NCBI GenBank assembly: GCA_964522605.1
Contig: CAZFWV010000128.1
Span: 1-16,853, forward strand
Length of the DNA: 16,853 nucleotides
Reading direction: 5' to 3'
Source of the DNA: CAVZLD01 sp964522605
Lineage (GTDB): Bacteria > Planctomycetota > Planctomycetia > Pirellulales > Pirellulaceae
The position numbers and the translations under genes were made by a program. Every line of letters begins with the position of its first letter. Within the stretch, counting starts at the first letter, position 1. Below the pieces are notes generated by a model. The model was not told where the DNA came from, searched no databases, and saw only the letters and a list, made by a program, of their open reading frames with translations. Positions 7,105 through 13,756 of the stretch are shown piece by piece.

Positions 7105-8853
7105 ATGTCGTTGAGAACCAAACAGATTCTGATCGGGACCCTGGGGCTGATCTTCTTGGCCTCGCTGATTTTTGTCCAGGCGATGGAGGTCATTCGCCGC
7201 CGAGAAGAGGCGGGTCTAGCGCCGCATCGCGTCGCGGTCCCCAACGATTCGAAGGCGTGTTTTGATTGCCATCGCGAACTGACCCCCGGTCTGATCGATC
7301 ACTGGGAAGGATCCACGCACGCAGAAAAGGGCGTCGGGTGCATCGAATGCCACAAGGCGAATGTGACCGATGCCGATGCCTTTCTGCACTACAACGTGAC
7401 AATCGCCACGATCGTTACGCCGATGGATTGTTCTCACTGTCATCCCAAGGAGTACGAGCAGTTCACAATCAGTCACCATGCGAAGGCGGGCAACATTCTC
7501 GCCTCCCTGGATAACTTCCTGGCCGAGACTGTCGAAGGCGCACGCTTTCCCTTCGATCCGCATTCGCCAACGCCCGGCGATAAGGTGATTGAGGTCAATG
7601 GAATGGCCAGCGTGAATGTCGGCTGTAAGCAATGTCACGGCAGCAAGGTGGCGTTGCTGGCCCAGGATGGTTCGGAAATCACGGTCGACGACCTGCAGCC
7701 AGATGAGCAGGGGAATCCGACGAACACGACGATCCTGGCATCGATTCAGCGCGACGAAAATAATCAGCCGGTGCTGGCGACTTCGGCTTGGCCCAATACG
7801 GGCATTGGTCGCATCAATCTGGACGGCTCGCGCGGATCCTGTTCCGCCTGTCATTCGCGTCATGACTTCTCACCTCGACGAGCACGCCAGCCGGAAAACT
7901 GTGGCAAGTGTCACCTGGGTCCGGACCACCCGCAAAAGGAGATTTACGAGGAATCTAAGCACGGAGTCGCCTACCGCGACTTGAAGGAGCACATGAATCT
8001 CGACGCCACGGAATGGGTTCTTGGTGTCGATTACACGCAAGCCCCGACCTGCGCGACGTGTCACATGAGTGCTCACAGTCGCGGACAGGCAGTGACTCAT
8101 GATCCGGGCGAACGGATTTCGTGGACGAATCGTCCTCCCATCAGTTTGCGAATGGATACGGATGCGAAACACGCTGTGATCAAGGCCACCGATCCTCTGG
8201 AACGACAAGCCCTGTTGAAGGAAGGGGGCGACAGTTGGCAGGATAAACGAGACCGCATGAAGCAGGTCTGCCTGCACTGCCACACAAGTAACTACCTGAA
8301 TGCGTTTTACACGCAATACGACGACTTCGTGGTCAACTACAACGAGAAGTTCGCCAAGCCGGGGACGATGATCATGGAGGTCTTGCGCCAGCAGCAGTTG
8401 ATCACGCCGGTCGAATTCGATGAAGAGGTCGAATGGACGTGGTTCTATCTGTGGCATCATGAGGGCCGTCGAGCACGGCATGGTGCGTCCATGATGGCTC
8501 CCGACTACGCACATTGGCACGGGATGTATGAAGTGGCGGAACGGTTTTATCAGGAACTGATTCCGCAGGCGCGAGAGTTGGCCGATCATGCCGAGGAAGA
8601 GGGGAACGCCGCCGCGGCCGATGCCGTTCGCGCGGTGATTGATGGGATTCTCGACCGACCGGAGCATGAGTGGTTTGAAGCGCAGCAAACGCCGCTGGAG
8701 GCGGCGCAGGCCGCCGAACAAGCCGCGGCCGACGCGGATGACGAGACGCCCGCTCCCCTGGCGACGCCTTCCGTGGTCGAGGCCGAAGAGACGTCCGAGG
8801 TGGGGCAATCGGCTGCGGAATCCGAAGAAGATGCGGCGGACGAGCCCGAATAA
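7105..8853 (+). CDS. Membrane-anchored octaheme cytochrome c, hydroxylamine oxidoreductase (HAO) type
   Basis: This 582-residue protein has eight CxxCH heme sites, with Cys at 52, 79, 109, 174, 246, 266, 316 and 389. The order and connecting text fit the HAO family: CGKCHLGPDHP, SKHG, CATCHMS, GERISWTNRPPIS and a C-terminal LWHHEGRRARHG segment. The fourth site (174-178) would hold the catalytic heme by family analogy. Residues 8-27 form a membrane helix with no clear cleavage site, so the protein is probably anchored facing the periplasm. Family members oxidise hydroxylamine (to NO or nitrite) or, in reverse, reduce nitrite. Tyr468 in PDYAHWHG may correspond to the Tyr that cross-links the P460 heme, but that needs an alignment. 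The last 70 or so residues are an unusual Ala/Glu-rich acidic tail. GGAGTG precedes the ATG. Its neighbours suggest it takes electrons from the Rieske/cytochrome b pair. Confidence 0.9.
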   Translation: MSLRTKQILIGTLGLIFLASLIFVQAMEVIRRREEAGLAPHRVAVPNDSKACFDCHRELTPGLIDHWEGSTHAEKGVGCIECHKANVTDADAFLHYNVTIATIVTPMDCSHCHPKEYEQFTISHHAKAGNILASLDNFLAETVEGARFPFDPHSPTPGDKVIEVNGMASVNVGCKQCHGSKVALLAQDGSEITVDDLQPDEQGNPTNTTILASIQRDENNQPVLATSAWPNTGIGRINLDGSRGSCSACHSRHDFSPRRARQPENCGKCHLGPDHPQKEIYEESKHGVAYRDLKEHMNLDATEWVLGVDYTQAPTCATCHMSAHSRGQAVTHDPGERISWTNRPPISLRMDTDAKHAVIKATDPLERQALLKEGGDSWQDKRDRMKQVCLHCHTSNYLNAFYTQYDDFVVNYNEKFAKPGTMIMEVLRQQQLITPVEFDEEVEWTWFYLWHHEGRRARHGASMMAPDYAHWHGMYEVAERFYQELIPQARELADHAEEEGNAAAADAVRAVIDGILDRPEHEWFEAQQTPLEAAQAAEQAAADADDETPAPLATPSVVEAEETSEVGQSAAESEEDAADEPE

Positions 8854-8896
8854 GGACCGTCGAAACGGCCGATTCGAATCGGCAGAAAGCGACTCC

Positions 8897-9238
8897 ATGT
8901 CGATCAGTTCGTTCGTTGTGCTTGGTGTTTTGACACGAGTCGATCGTCGATCTCGGGATGCGGTCGAGCAGCATCTGACGAGTCGACCGGGGGTCTCGGT
9001 CTTCGCCGTCGACGATCCTGATCAGATGGGCATCCTGATTGAGGAAGAGTGCTTGCAGGCTGCCGAAGAGACTCTCCGAGAATGGGTCCTGACGTCTCCC
9101 GGCGTCCTCGGTGCCTGGCCGGTCTTCCTGCATGAGGAGCCGAATGAGGGAGCGCCTGACCCGAATCCTCGACGAGACCTCGATGGGACCGGGCAACTGA
9201 GAAAGATCATCACGCAAGAAGGGTGTGAGGATGGCTGA
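8897..9238 (+). CDS. napD: NapD, chaperone for periplasmic nitrate reductase maturation
   Basis: This 113-residue protein has the ferredoxin-like NapD fold pattern: SFVVLGVLTRVD strand, RDAVEQHLTSRPGVSVFAVD helix-strand, MGILIEE strand and SPGVLGAWPVFLHEE at the end. NapD binds the Tat signal peptide of NapA in the cytoplasm and delays export until the Mo cofactor is loaded. The ATG at 8897 gives the expected N-terminus; the frame is open further upstream, but that part overlaps the octaheme gene and is not NapD-like. The C-terminus is about 25 residues longer than in E. coli. The end overlaps the napA start by 8 bases, consistent with coupled synthesis of chaperone and client. Confidence 0.9.
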   Translation: MSISSFVVLGVLTRVDRRSRDAVEQHLTSRPGVSVFAVDDPDQMGILIEEECLQAAEETLREWVLTSPGVLGAWPVFLHEEPNEGAPDPNPRRDLDGTGQLRKIITQEGCEDG

Positions 9239-11561
9239 GACGCGACGCGATTTTATCAAGCAGACCGCGATGGCGACGGTTGCGGCCGTGGCCGGCTGTA
9301 ACCAGCGCTGGGGGCAGGACGCGGACCTCGATCGGTCCGCGCTGCAGTGGCATAAGTCCGTCTGCCGTTTCTGCGGGACCGGGTGTGGCGTCCAACTCGG
9401 ACTCCGCAACGAACGGCTCGTTGCCCTACGCGGCGATGCAGAACACCCTTCGACCAAAGGGCTCGTCTGCGCGAAAGCACTCTTTCTGCCCAAGATCGTC
9501 CATTCGGCGAACCGATTGACCAAGCCTCAGATTCGCCGCGACGGCAAATTGGTCGACGCGACTTGGGACGAAGCGATGCAATTGGTGGCCCAGCGATTCG
9601 CGGACGACATCCGGAACCACGGGCCGGACAGCGTGGCCTACTACGGTTCCGGTCAGTGCCTCTCGGAAGAAAGCTACTTGGCGAATCGACTCTTCAAAGG
9701 CGGCATCGGCACGAATAATGTCGAAGGCAATCCGCGGCTCTGCATGGCCAGTGCGGTCGGTGGTTACGTCTCGACGTTTGGCAAAGACGAGCCGATGGGG
9801 TCGTACGATGATCTCGATCGCGCCGAGGTCTTTTTCTTGGTCGGGTCGAATACCGCGGAGTCTCATCCCGTGGTGTTCGACCGAATTCTGATGAACCGCC
9901 AGAGCGGGCGGCGAGCGAAGGTGATTGTAGTCGATCCTCGCAAGACGCCCGTGCGTGCCGCAGCAGATCTTCACCTTGCGCCGATCCCGGGCTACGACCT
10001 GGCCCTCTTCCACGCCATGGCTCACGTCATCCTGAAGGAAAAACTGCACGCGCCGGAATTTGTTCAGGCGCACACGGTTTTTCAGCAAGTAGTCGATGGT
10101 CAGAACGTTGCGGTGACGCTGGAAGAGTATCGACAATTCCTGGAGGACTTCTCACCAGAGAAAGCCGAGCGGATCTCCGGAGTTCCCGCCGCCGACATCG
10201 TGCGGGCCGCTCGGCTGTTCGCCCAAGGGCCCACGATGTCGTTGTGGACGATGGGCCTGAATCAGCGAATCACGGGCGTCTGGGCCAATAACCTGATCCA
10301 TAACCTGCATCTGCTGACCGGTCAGATCGGGAAACCTGGAGCGACGTCCTTTTCGTTAACGGGCCAACCGAACGCATGCGGCGGTGTCCGCGATACCGGG
10401 ACACTCTGCCACATCCTGCCCTACGGTCGTAGCGTTGAGAATGCACAGCACCGTGCCGAAGTCGAGCAACTGTGGGGTTGTCCCGCCGGGAGGATTCCCG
10501 AAAAGCCGGGGCTGAATACGATCGAGATGTTCAAAGCGCTCGCGGAAAACAAGATTCGATCGCTGTTGATCCTCACCACGAATCCGGGACACTCTCTGCC
10601 GAACGTTGACCCGTATCGTGATGCGATGGGAAAAGACCGCGCGGGTAAACCCCTGATCGTCGTCGCCGACGTGTTTCCCACCCGCACGACGGAGCTGGCC
10701 GATGTTCTGTTGCCGGCCGCAATGTGGTCCGAAAAAGCCGGTGTCTTCGGGATGTCGGAACGGCGGTATCAGTACCTGCCGAAGATTCTCTCGCCTCCGG
10801 GAGAAGCTCGTTCGGACTTTGATATCCTGCTCGACTTGGCTTCGCGATTGGAAAAGGCGGGCGTGGTTCCTCAGGGTTACATTGCCGGTAAGATTCAGAA
10901 TCCGGATGACATTTGGAACGAGATGCGCCAGGCTTCCGTCGGAACAGCTTATGACTTCTCCGGAATGACACGCGAACGACTGAAGGAGGAACGTGGCTTG
11001 CGCTGGCCCTGCCCGACGGAAAGCCACCCGGGAACCGCGCGGCGCTTCGTGAAGGGCGAAGATCCGCTCCTCGATGCGGGTCCCTACGCCGACGACAGCC
11101 TCGAACCCGGGAGTGTGAGTTTCTATGGTCGTCCGGACAAACGGGCCATCATCTGGCTCCGCCCCGCCAAACCTCCCGCCGAACCGACGGATGACGAGTA
11201 CCCCTTTGTGCTTTCCACGGGACGTGTTCTCGAACACTGGCACACGGGAACGATGACGATGCAGGCCGACGAACTCCGCCGTGCCCAACCCGAAGCATTC
11301 GTCGAGATTCACCCGCAGGATGCGGCCCGACTGCAGATTGCGAGTGGAGAAATGGTGCGCATCACTTCGCGACGCGGCCATGCCATCATCAAGGCGCGGA
11401 TCATTGACACGCCAAGACCCGGAATGGTCTTCGTTCCCTTCCACTGGGAAGATCAAGACAGCTTGATCAACCGGGTTACGATCGATGCGTATGATCCCGG
11501 ATCCAAACAGCCGGAGTTCAAAGTCTGTGCGGTCCAGCTGACCAAGGAAAACGAGGGATAG
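9231..11561 (+). CDS. napA: Periplasmic nitrate reductase catalytic subunit NapA
   Basis: This 776-residue bis-MGD molybdoenzyme reduces nitrate to nitrite in the periplasm. It starts with a Tat signal (TRRDFIK, 4-10). The [4Fe-4S] cluster ligands are Cys45, Cys48, Cys52 and Cys80 (CRFCGTGC and KGLVC). GNPRLCMASAVGGYVSTFG (166-184) carries Cys171, the expected Mo ligand, followed by KDEPMGSYDD, a diagnostic Nap segment. The C-terminus YDPGSKQPEFKVCAVQL matches NapA and not assimilatory NasA or formate dehydrogenase. The length lies between the Desulfovibrio and E. coli enzymes. VAGC ending at Cys23 looks like a lipobox, so the mature enzyme may be lipid-anchored. ATG 9231 is preferred over GTG 9225, since it leaves room for the GAAGGG ribosome site. 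Confidence 0.97.
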   Translation: MAETRRDFIKQTAMATVAAVAGCNQRWGQDADLDRSALQWHKSVCRFCGTGCGVQLGLRNERLVALRGDAEHPSTKGLVCAKALFLPKIVHSANRLTKPQIRRDGKLVDATWDEAMQLVAQRFADDIRNHGPDSVAYYGSGQCLSEESYLANRLFKGGIGTNNVEGNPRLCMASAVGGYVSTFGKDEPMGSYDDLDRAEVFFLVGSNTAESHPVVFDRILMNRQSGRRAKVIVVDPRKTPVRAAADLHLAPIPGYDLALFHAMAHVILKEKLHAPEFVQAHTVFQQVVDGQNVAVTLEEYRQFLEDFSPEKAERISGVPAADIVRAARLFAQGPTMSLWTMGLNQRITGVWANNLIHNLHLLTGQIGKPGATSFSLTGQPNACGGVRDTGTLCHILPYGRSVENAQHRAEVEQLWGCPAGRIPEKPGLNTIEMFKALAENKIRSLLILTTNPGHSLPNVDPYRDAMGKDRAGKPLIVVADVFPTRTTELADVLLPAAMWSEKAGVFGMSERRYQYLPKILSPPGEARSDFDILLDLASRLEKAGVVPQGYIAGKIQNPDDIWNEMRQASVGTAYDFSGMTRERLKEERGLRWPCPTESHPGTARRFVKGEDPLLDAGPYADDSLEPGSVSFYGRPDKRAIIWLRPAKPPAEPTDDEYPFVLSTGRVLEHWHTGTMTMQADELRRAQPEAFVEIHPQDAARLQIASGEMVRITSRRGHAIIKARIIDTPRPGMVFVPFHWEDQDSLINRVTIDAYDPGSKQPEFKVCAVQLTKENEG

Positions 11562-11563
11562 CG

Positions 11564-11860
11564 ATGAGAAACGTCAAGGTGGTGCTGGGACTGCTGATCG
11601 TGATCTTGCCGCTGACGGTGGGTTGTGGTGCGCCCACCACGGCCCAATCGGCCGACTTCGCCGCGGGTGCGTTTCCGCCGACATTGTCCGACACCGCGTA
11701 CCATCAGCAAGCTTGGACACGCGCCGATTGTCTGGTCTGTCACGAGATGGGAAAAGAAGACGCGCCGTTGATGAAGCACAACAGTGTGCCCCCCGCGGCC
11801 CAAGAGGCCAAGTGTCGCAGTTGTCATGTGCTGATTCCCGGAAGTACGGCTCGGCGGTGA
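11564..11860 (+). CDS. napB: NapB, small di-heme cytochrome c subunit (short form)
   Basis: This 98-residue protein has two CxxCH heme sites, CLVCH (56-60) and CRSCH (84-88), with His47 and His72 as candidate distal ligands. FPPTLSDTAYH (37-47) matches the PPxIPHS region of NapB and the spacing of hemes fits. NapB passes electrons to NapA in the periplasm. It is shorter than E. coli NapB, mostly at the ends. A hydrophobic N-terminus ends in LTVGC (Cys21), a near-lipobox, so it may be a lipoprotein. GAGGGA before the ATG is the ribosome site, inside the end of napA. The stop overlaps the napG GTG. Confidence 0.88.
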   Translation: MRNVKVVLGLLIVILPLTVGCGAPTTAQSADFAAGAFPPTLSDTAYHQQAWTRADCLVCHEMGKEDAPLMKHNSVPPAAQEAKCRSCHVLIPGSTARR

Positions 11861-12426
11861 GTTTCTCGCGAAGAACCGTCTTGAAAACGCTTTCGCTGCT
11901 GCCCCTCGCGGGGGCGGCGAGTTGGGGGTTGCGCTGGGCCCGATCTCGATCGAAACGACTCGTGCGGCCGCCTGGGGTCCGCAGCGAGGCCGACTTTCTG
12001 GCCGCTTGCATTCGCTGCCAACAATGTGTCGAGGCTTGCCCGCGAGAGTGCCTTGTTCCTGCACGCCCCGTCACAGGTTGGCTCAATCTGGCAACACCGC
12101 ACGTCGTTCCTCGCCAGAATCCATGTGACCTGTGCGCCGGTCTGGACGCATTGCGATGCATTGCGGCGTGCCCCACGATGGCTCTGCTGCCCGTCGCGGA
12201 ACGGGCCGCCGTACGGATGGGAATTGCCGTCATCGATCCTCAGATCTGCCTGCCGTTCCTCGGCGTTGCCTGCAAAGCCTGTTGGCATGCGTGTCCGTTT
12301 CCGGGTGAGGCAATTCGCTTCGATCCTCGCGGCCGGCCGGTTGTGATTCCGGCGGCGTGTGTGGGATGCGGTTTATGTGAACACGCGTGTTTGGCAACAC
12401 CAGCCGCGATCGTCGTCAAAGCTTGA
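11857..12426 (+). CDS. napG: NapG-type ferredoxin with four [4Fe-4S] motifs
   Basis: This 189-residue periplasmic Fe-S protein works with NapH to pass quinol electrons towards NapA/B. A Tat motif (SRRTVLK, 4-10) opens it. Four cluster motifs follow, with Cys at 51/54/57/61, 90/93/101/105, 131/139/142/146 and 168/171/174/178; this pattern is diagnostic for NapG/MauM. The GTG start overlaps the napB stop by 4 bases and gives the twin-arginine N-terminus. The open frame extends upstream to 11623, but that part reads through napB and is not NapG-like. The length is slightly short compared with E. coli NapG (231). Confidence 0.93.
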   Translation: MSFSRRTVLKTLSLLPLAGAASWGLRWARSRSKRLVRPPGVRSEADFLAACIRCQQCVEACPRECLVPARPVTGWLNLATPHVVPRQNPCDLCAGLDALRCIAACPTMALLPVAERAAVRMGIAVIDPQICLPFLGVACKACWHACPFPGEAIRFDPRGRPVVIPAACVGCGLCEHACLATPAAIVVKA

Positions 12427-12439
12427 TGCGTTTACTTCC

Positions 12440-13330
12440 ATGAATCCTCATCGCGCGTTGCCGATAACGTCCCCACCCGTCCCAGCGGAACACGGCCGCC
12501 GGCGACCCGTGCGCTGGTGGACCTGGACGCACCGGCTGACGGCGGCTGCGTTCTTATCACTCATGCTGGCCGGACAAATGCGTTGGGTCACCTGGTTCCA
12601 AGGTTCACCCACAGGCGCTCGGTGGTTTGGGACGCTACCGTTCGTTGATCCGCTGGCTGCGCTGGAGGTGGGGCTGGCGTCAGGGCGACTGTCGACCACG
12701 ATCCTCTTGGGAGCGACCACCTGTGTCCTCATCGGCTTGCTGCTCGGACGCGTCTTCTGTGGTTGGCTCTGCCCCTTGGGACTGTTGCTGGAACTGAACG
12801 GTGAGTTCCGTCACCGAATGCAATCCGTGCTGAAGCGGAGAGCTTTGACGCTCCCGAACTGGACGCTCACCAGATCCGTTGGGACCTTCGTTCTGCTGGT
12901 CTGCCTGAGCGTGTCGCTGCTGGCGGCTGTGCCGGTCTTCACGATCTTTTCACCCATCAATTTGCTGGTGGTCACGCCACACAGGATGCCAGCGATCGGA
13001 CTCAGCCTGCTCTTCGGACTCTTCCTTCTTGAGTGGCTCGTTCCGCGTGGATTTTGTCGTGCGATCTGCCCGCTCGGCGCGCTGTACGCCCTGGTTGGAC
13101 GTTGGGCAATCCTCCGAGTGCGCGTGGTGGGCCCGGAGCGGCTCGCGTGTCGTCAATGTACGCTCCGCTGCCCGATGGGCATCGCGGTGATGGAGGATTA
13201 CGTTCAGGCCGGTGCCCGTTCCGTCGATGATCCGCACTGCACGCGATGTGGAACCTGCACGGATGTCTGCCTGGGGCAGATCCTGCGGCTTGGTTTTCGG
13301 TCGGGAACCCGAGGCCAATTAACGCGTTAA
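12440..13330 (+). CDS. napH: NapH-type membrane quinol dehydrogenase
   Basis: This 296-residue integral membrane protein partners NapG in quinol oxidation for nitrate reduction. I see about four hydrophobic helices (roughly 32-48, 86-104, 146-168, 186-203). Two CxxxCP motifs, CGWLCP (107-112) and CRAICP (206-211), are typical of the NapH/CcoG/NosR group. C-terminal cytoplasmic ferredoxin motifs follow. The second is complete (Cys267, 270, 273, 277). The first shows only three Cys (237, 240, 244; C-x2-C-x3-CP), where E. coli NapH has four. ATG 12440 is chosen because the upstream extension overlaps napG. It is the last gene of the operon, with a repeat element directly after it. Confidence 0.9.
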   Translation: MNPHRALPITSPPVPAEHGRRRPVRWWTWTHRLTAAAFLSLMLAGQMRWVTWFQGSPTGARWFGTLPFVDPLAALEVGLASGRLSTTILLGATTCVLIGLLLGRVFCGWLCPLGLLLELNGEFRHRMQSVLKRRALTLPNWTLTRSVGTFVLLVCLSVSLLAAVPVFTIFSPINLLVVTPHRMPAIGLSLLFGLFLLEWLVPRGFCRAICPLGALYALVGRWAILRVRVVGPERLACRQCTLRCPMGIAVMEDYVQAGARSVDDPHCTRCGTCTDVCLGQILRLGFRSGTRGQLTR

Positions 13331-13337
13331 GTCCGAT

Positions 13338-13486
13338 TCTCGTTTAACCGCGTGCCCAGCGGGCCGCGCGAGACGGGCCGCGACCGACCACCAGCCGGTA
13401 CGGTGTTGGGTAGAGGCACGACGCGCAGGCACGCGTGAGGGATATCGATCAGCTCGCGCGGGGCGTTGCCCCCGCGGTTAAACGAG
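13338..13486. repeat. 149-bp palindromic intergenic element, long form
   Basis: This begins 8 bases after the napH stop. The left end TCTCGTTTAACCGCGTG equals that of the 6944-7012 element. The right end, CCCGCGGTTAAACGAG, is its near-complement. Read on the minus strand, the interior follows the short copy (GGGCAACGCCCCG, then CTCGCGCGGCCCGCTGGGC) but carries about 80 extra bases in the middle. The two elements are thus in opposite orientation on either side of the octaheme-nap genes. The stem could also stop transcription of the nap operon. No open frame is encoded. Confidence 0.85.
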
Positions 13487-13756
13487 TTGCGTGTACCCGC
13501 TGTGTCAGATCCGCACACTCGGAACGCCCGCTCGGCGGATCAAGTCGCACTGGCCTACGGGAAACCACTTCAGTTCGTTTGTTGCCAAATGTCAGGGTGG
13601 TGCATTCGGGGGATCTACAGAAATTAGAGGGGACCTTGATGTTTGCAGCAGTTGTAGTGTAAACCTGGACGAAGTCTCCTTGGGTGCCCCATTTTGCCCT
13701 CTGTCGGGACCTTCCTCCATCCATCCCTATCTAGTCAGCGGAGCTATTCCCCCACC
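13487..13756. promoter_or_regulatory. Leader region of the Pat-like gene, weak promoter candidate
   Basis: These 270 bases separate the repeat from the next gene. The best promoter-like pair is TTGATG (13636-13641) and TGTAAA (13658-13663) with 16 bases between; the -10 is poor. No Shine-Dalgarno site is evident before the ATG at 13757 (TTCCCCCACC precedes it). No RNA gene or conserved motif was recognised. Confidence 0.25.

Noticed and set aside
7105..8853. Octaheme gene as NrfA nitrite reductase or octaheme tetrathionate reductase
   Set aside because: NrfA has five hemes, often with a CxxCK site. All eight sites here are CxxCH, and the linking segments (GERISWTNRPPIS, LWHHEGRRARHG) fit the HAO type.
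8639..9238. Longer napD frame starting at 8639
   Set aside because: The upstream part is an Arg-rich shadow of the octaheme C-terminal tail. The NapD fold begins at the ATG at 8897.
8402..9523. Minus-strand open frame of 373 codons across the octaheme, napD and napA starts
   Set aside because: The translation is Arg/Pro/Ser-rich without domain features and lies opposite three well-supported genes.
9225..11561. GTG at 9225 as the napA start
   Set aside because: It would add only two residues and sits too close to the GAAGGG ribosome site. It cannot be excluded.
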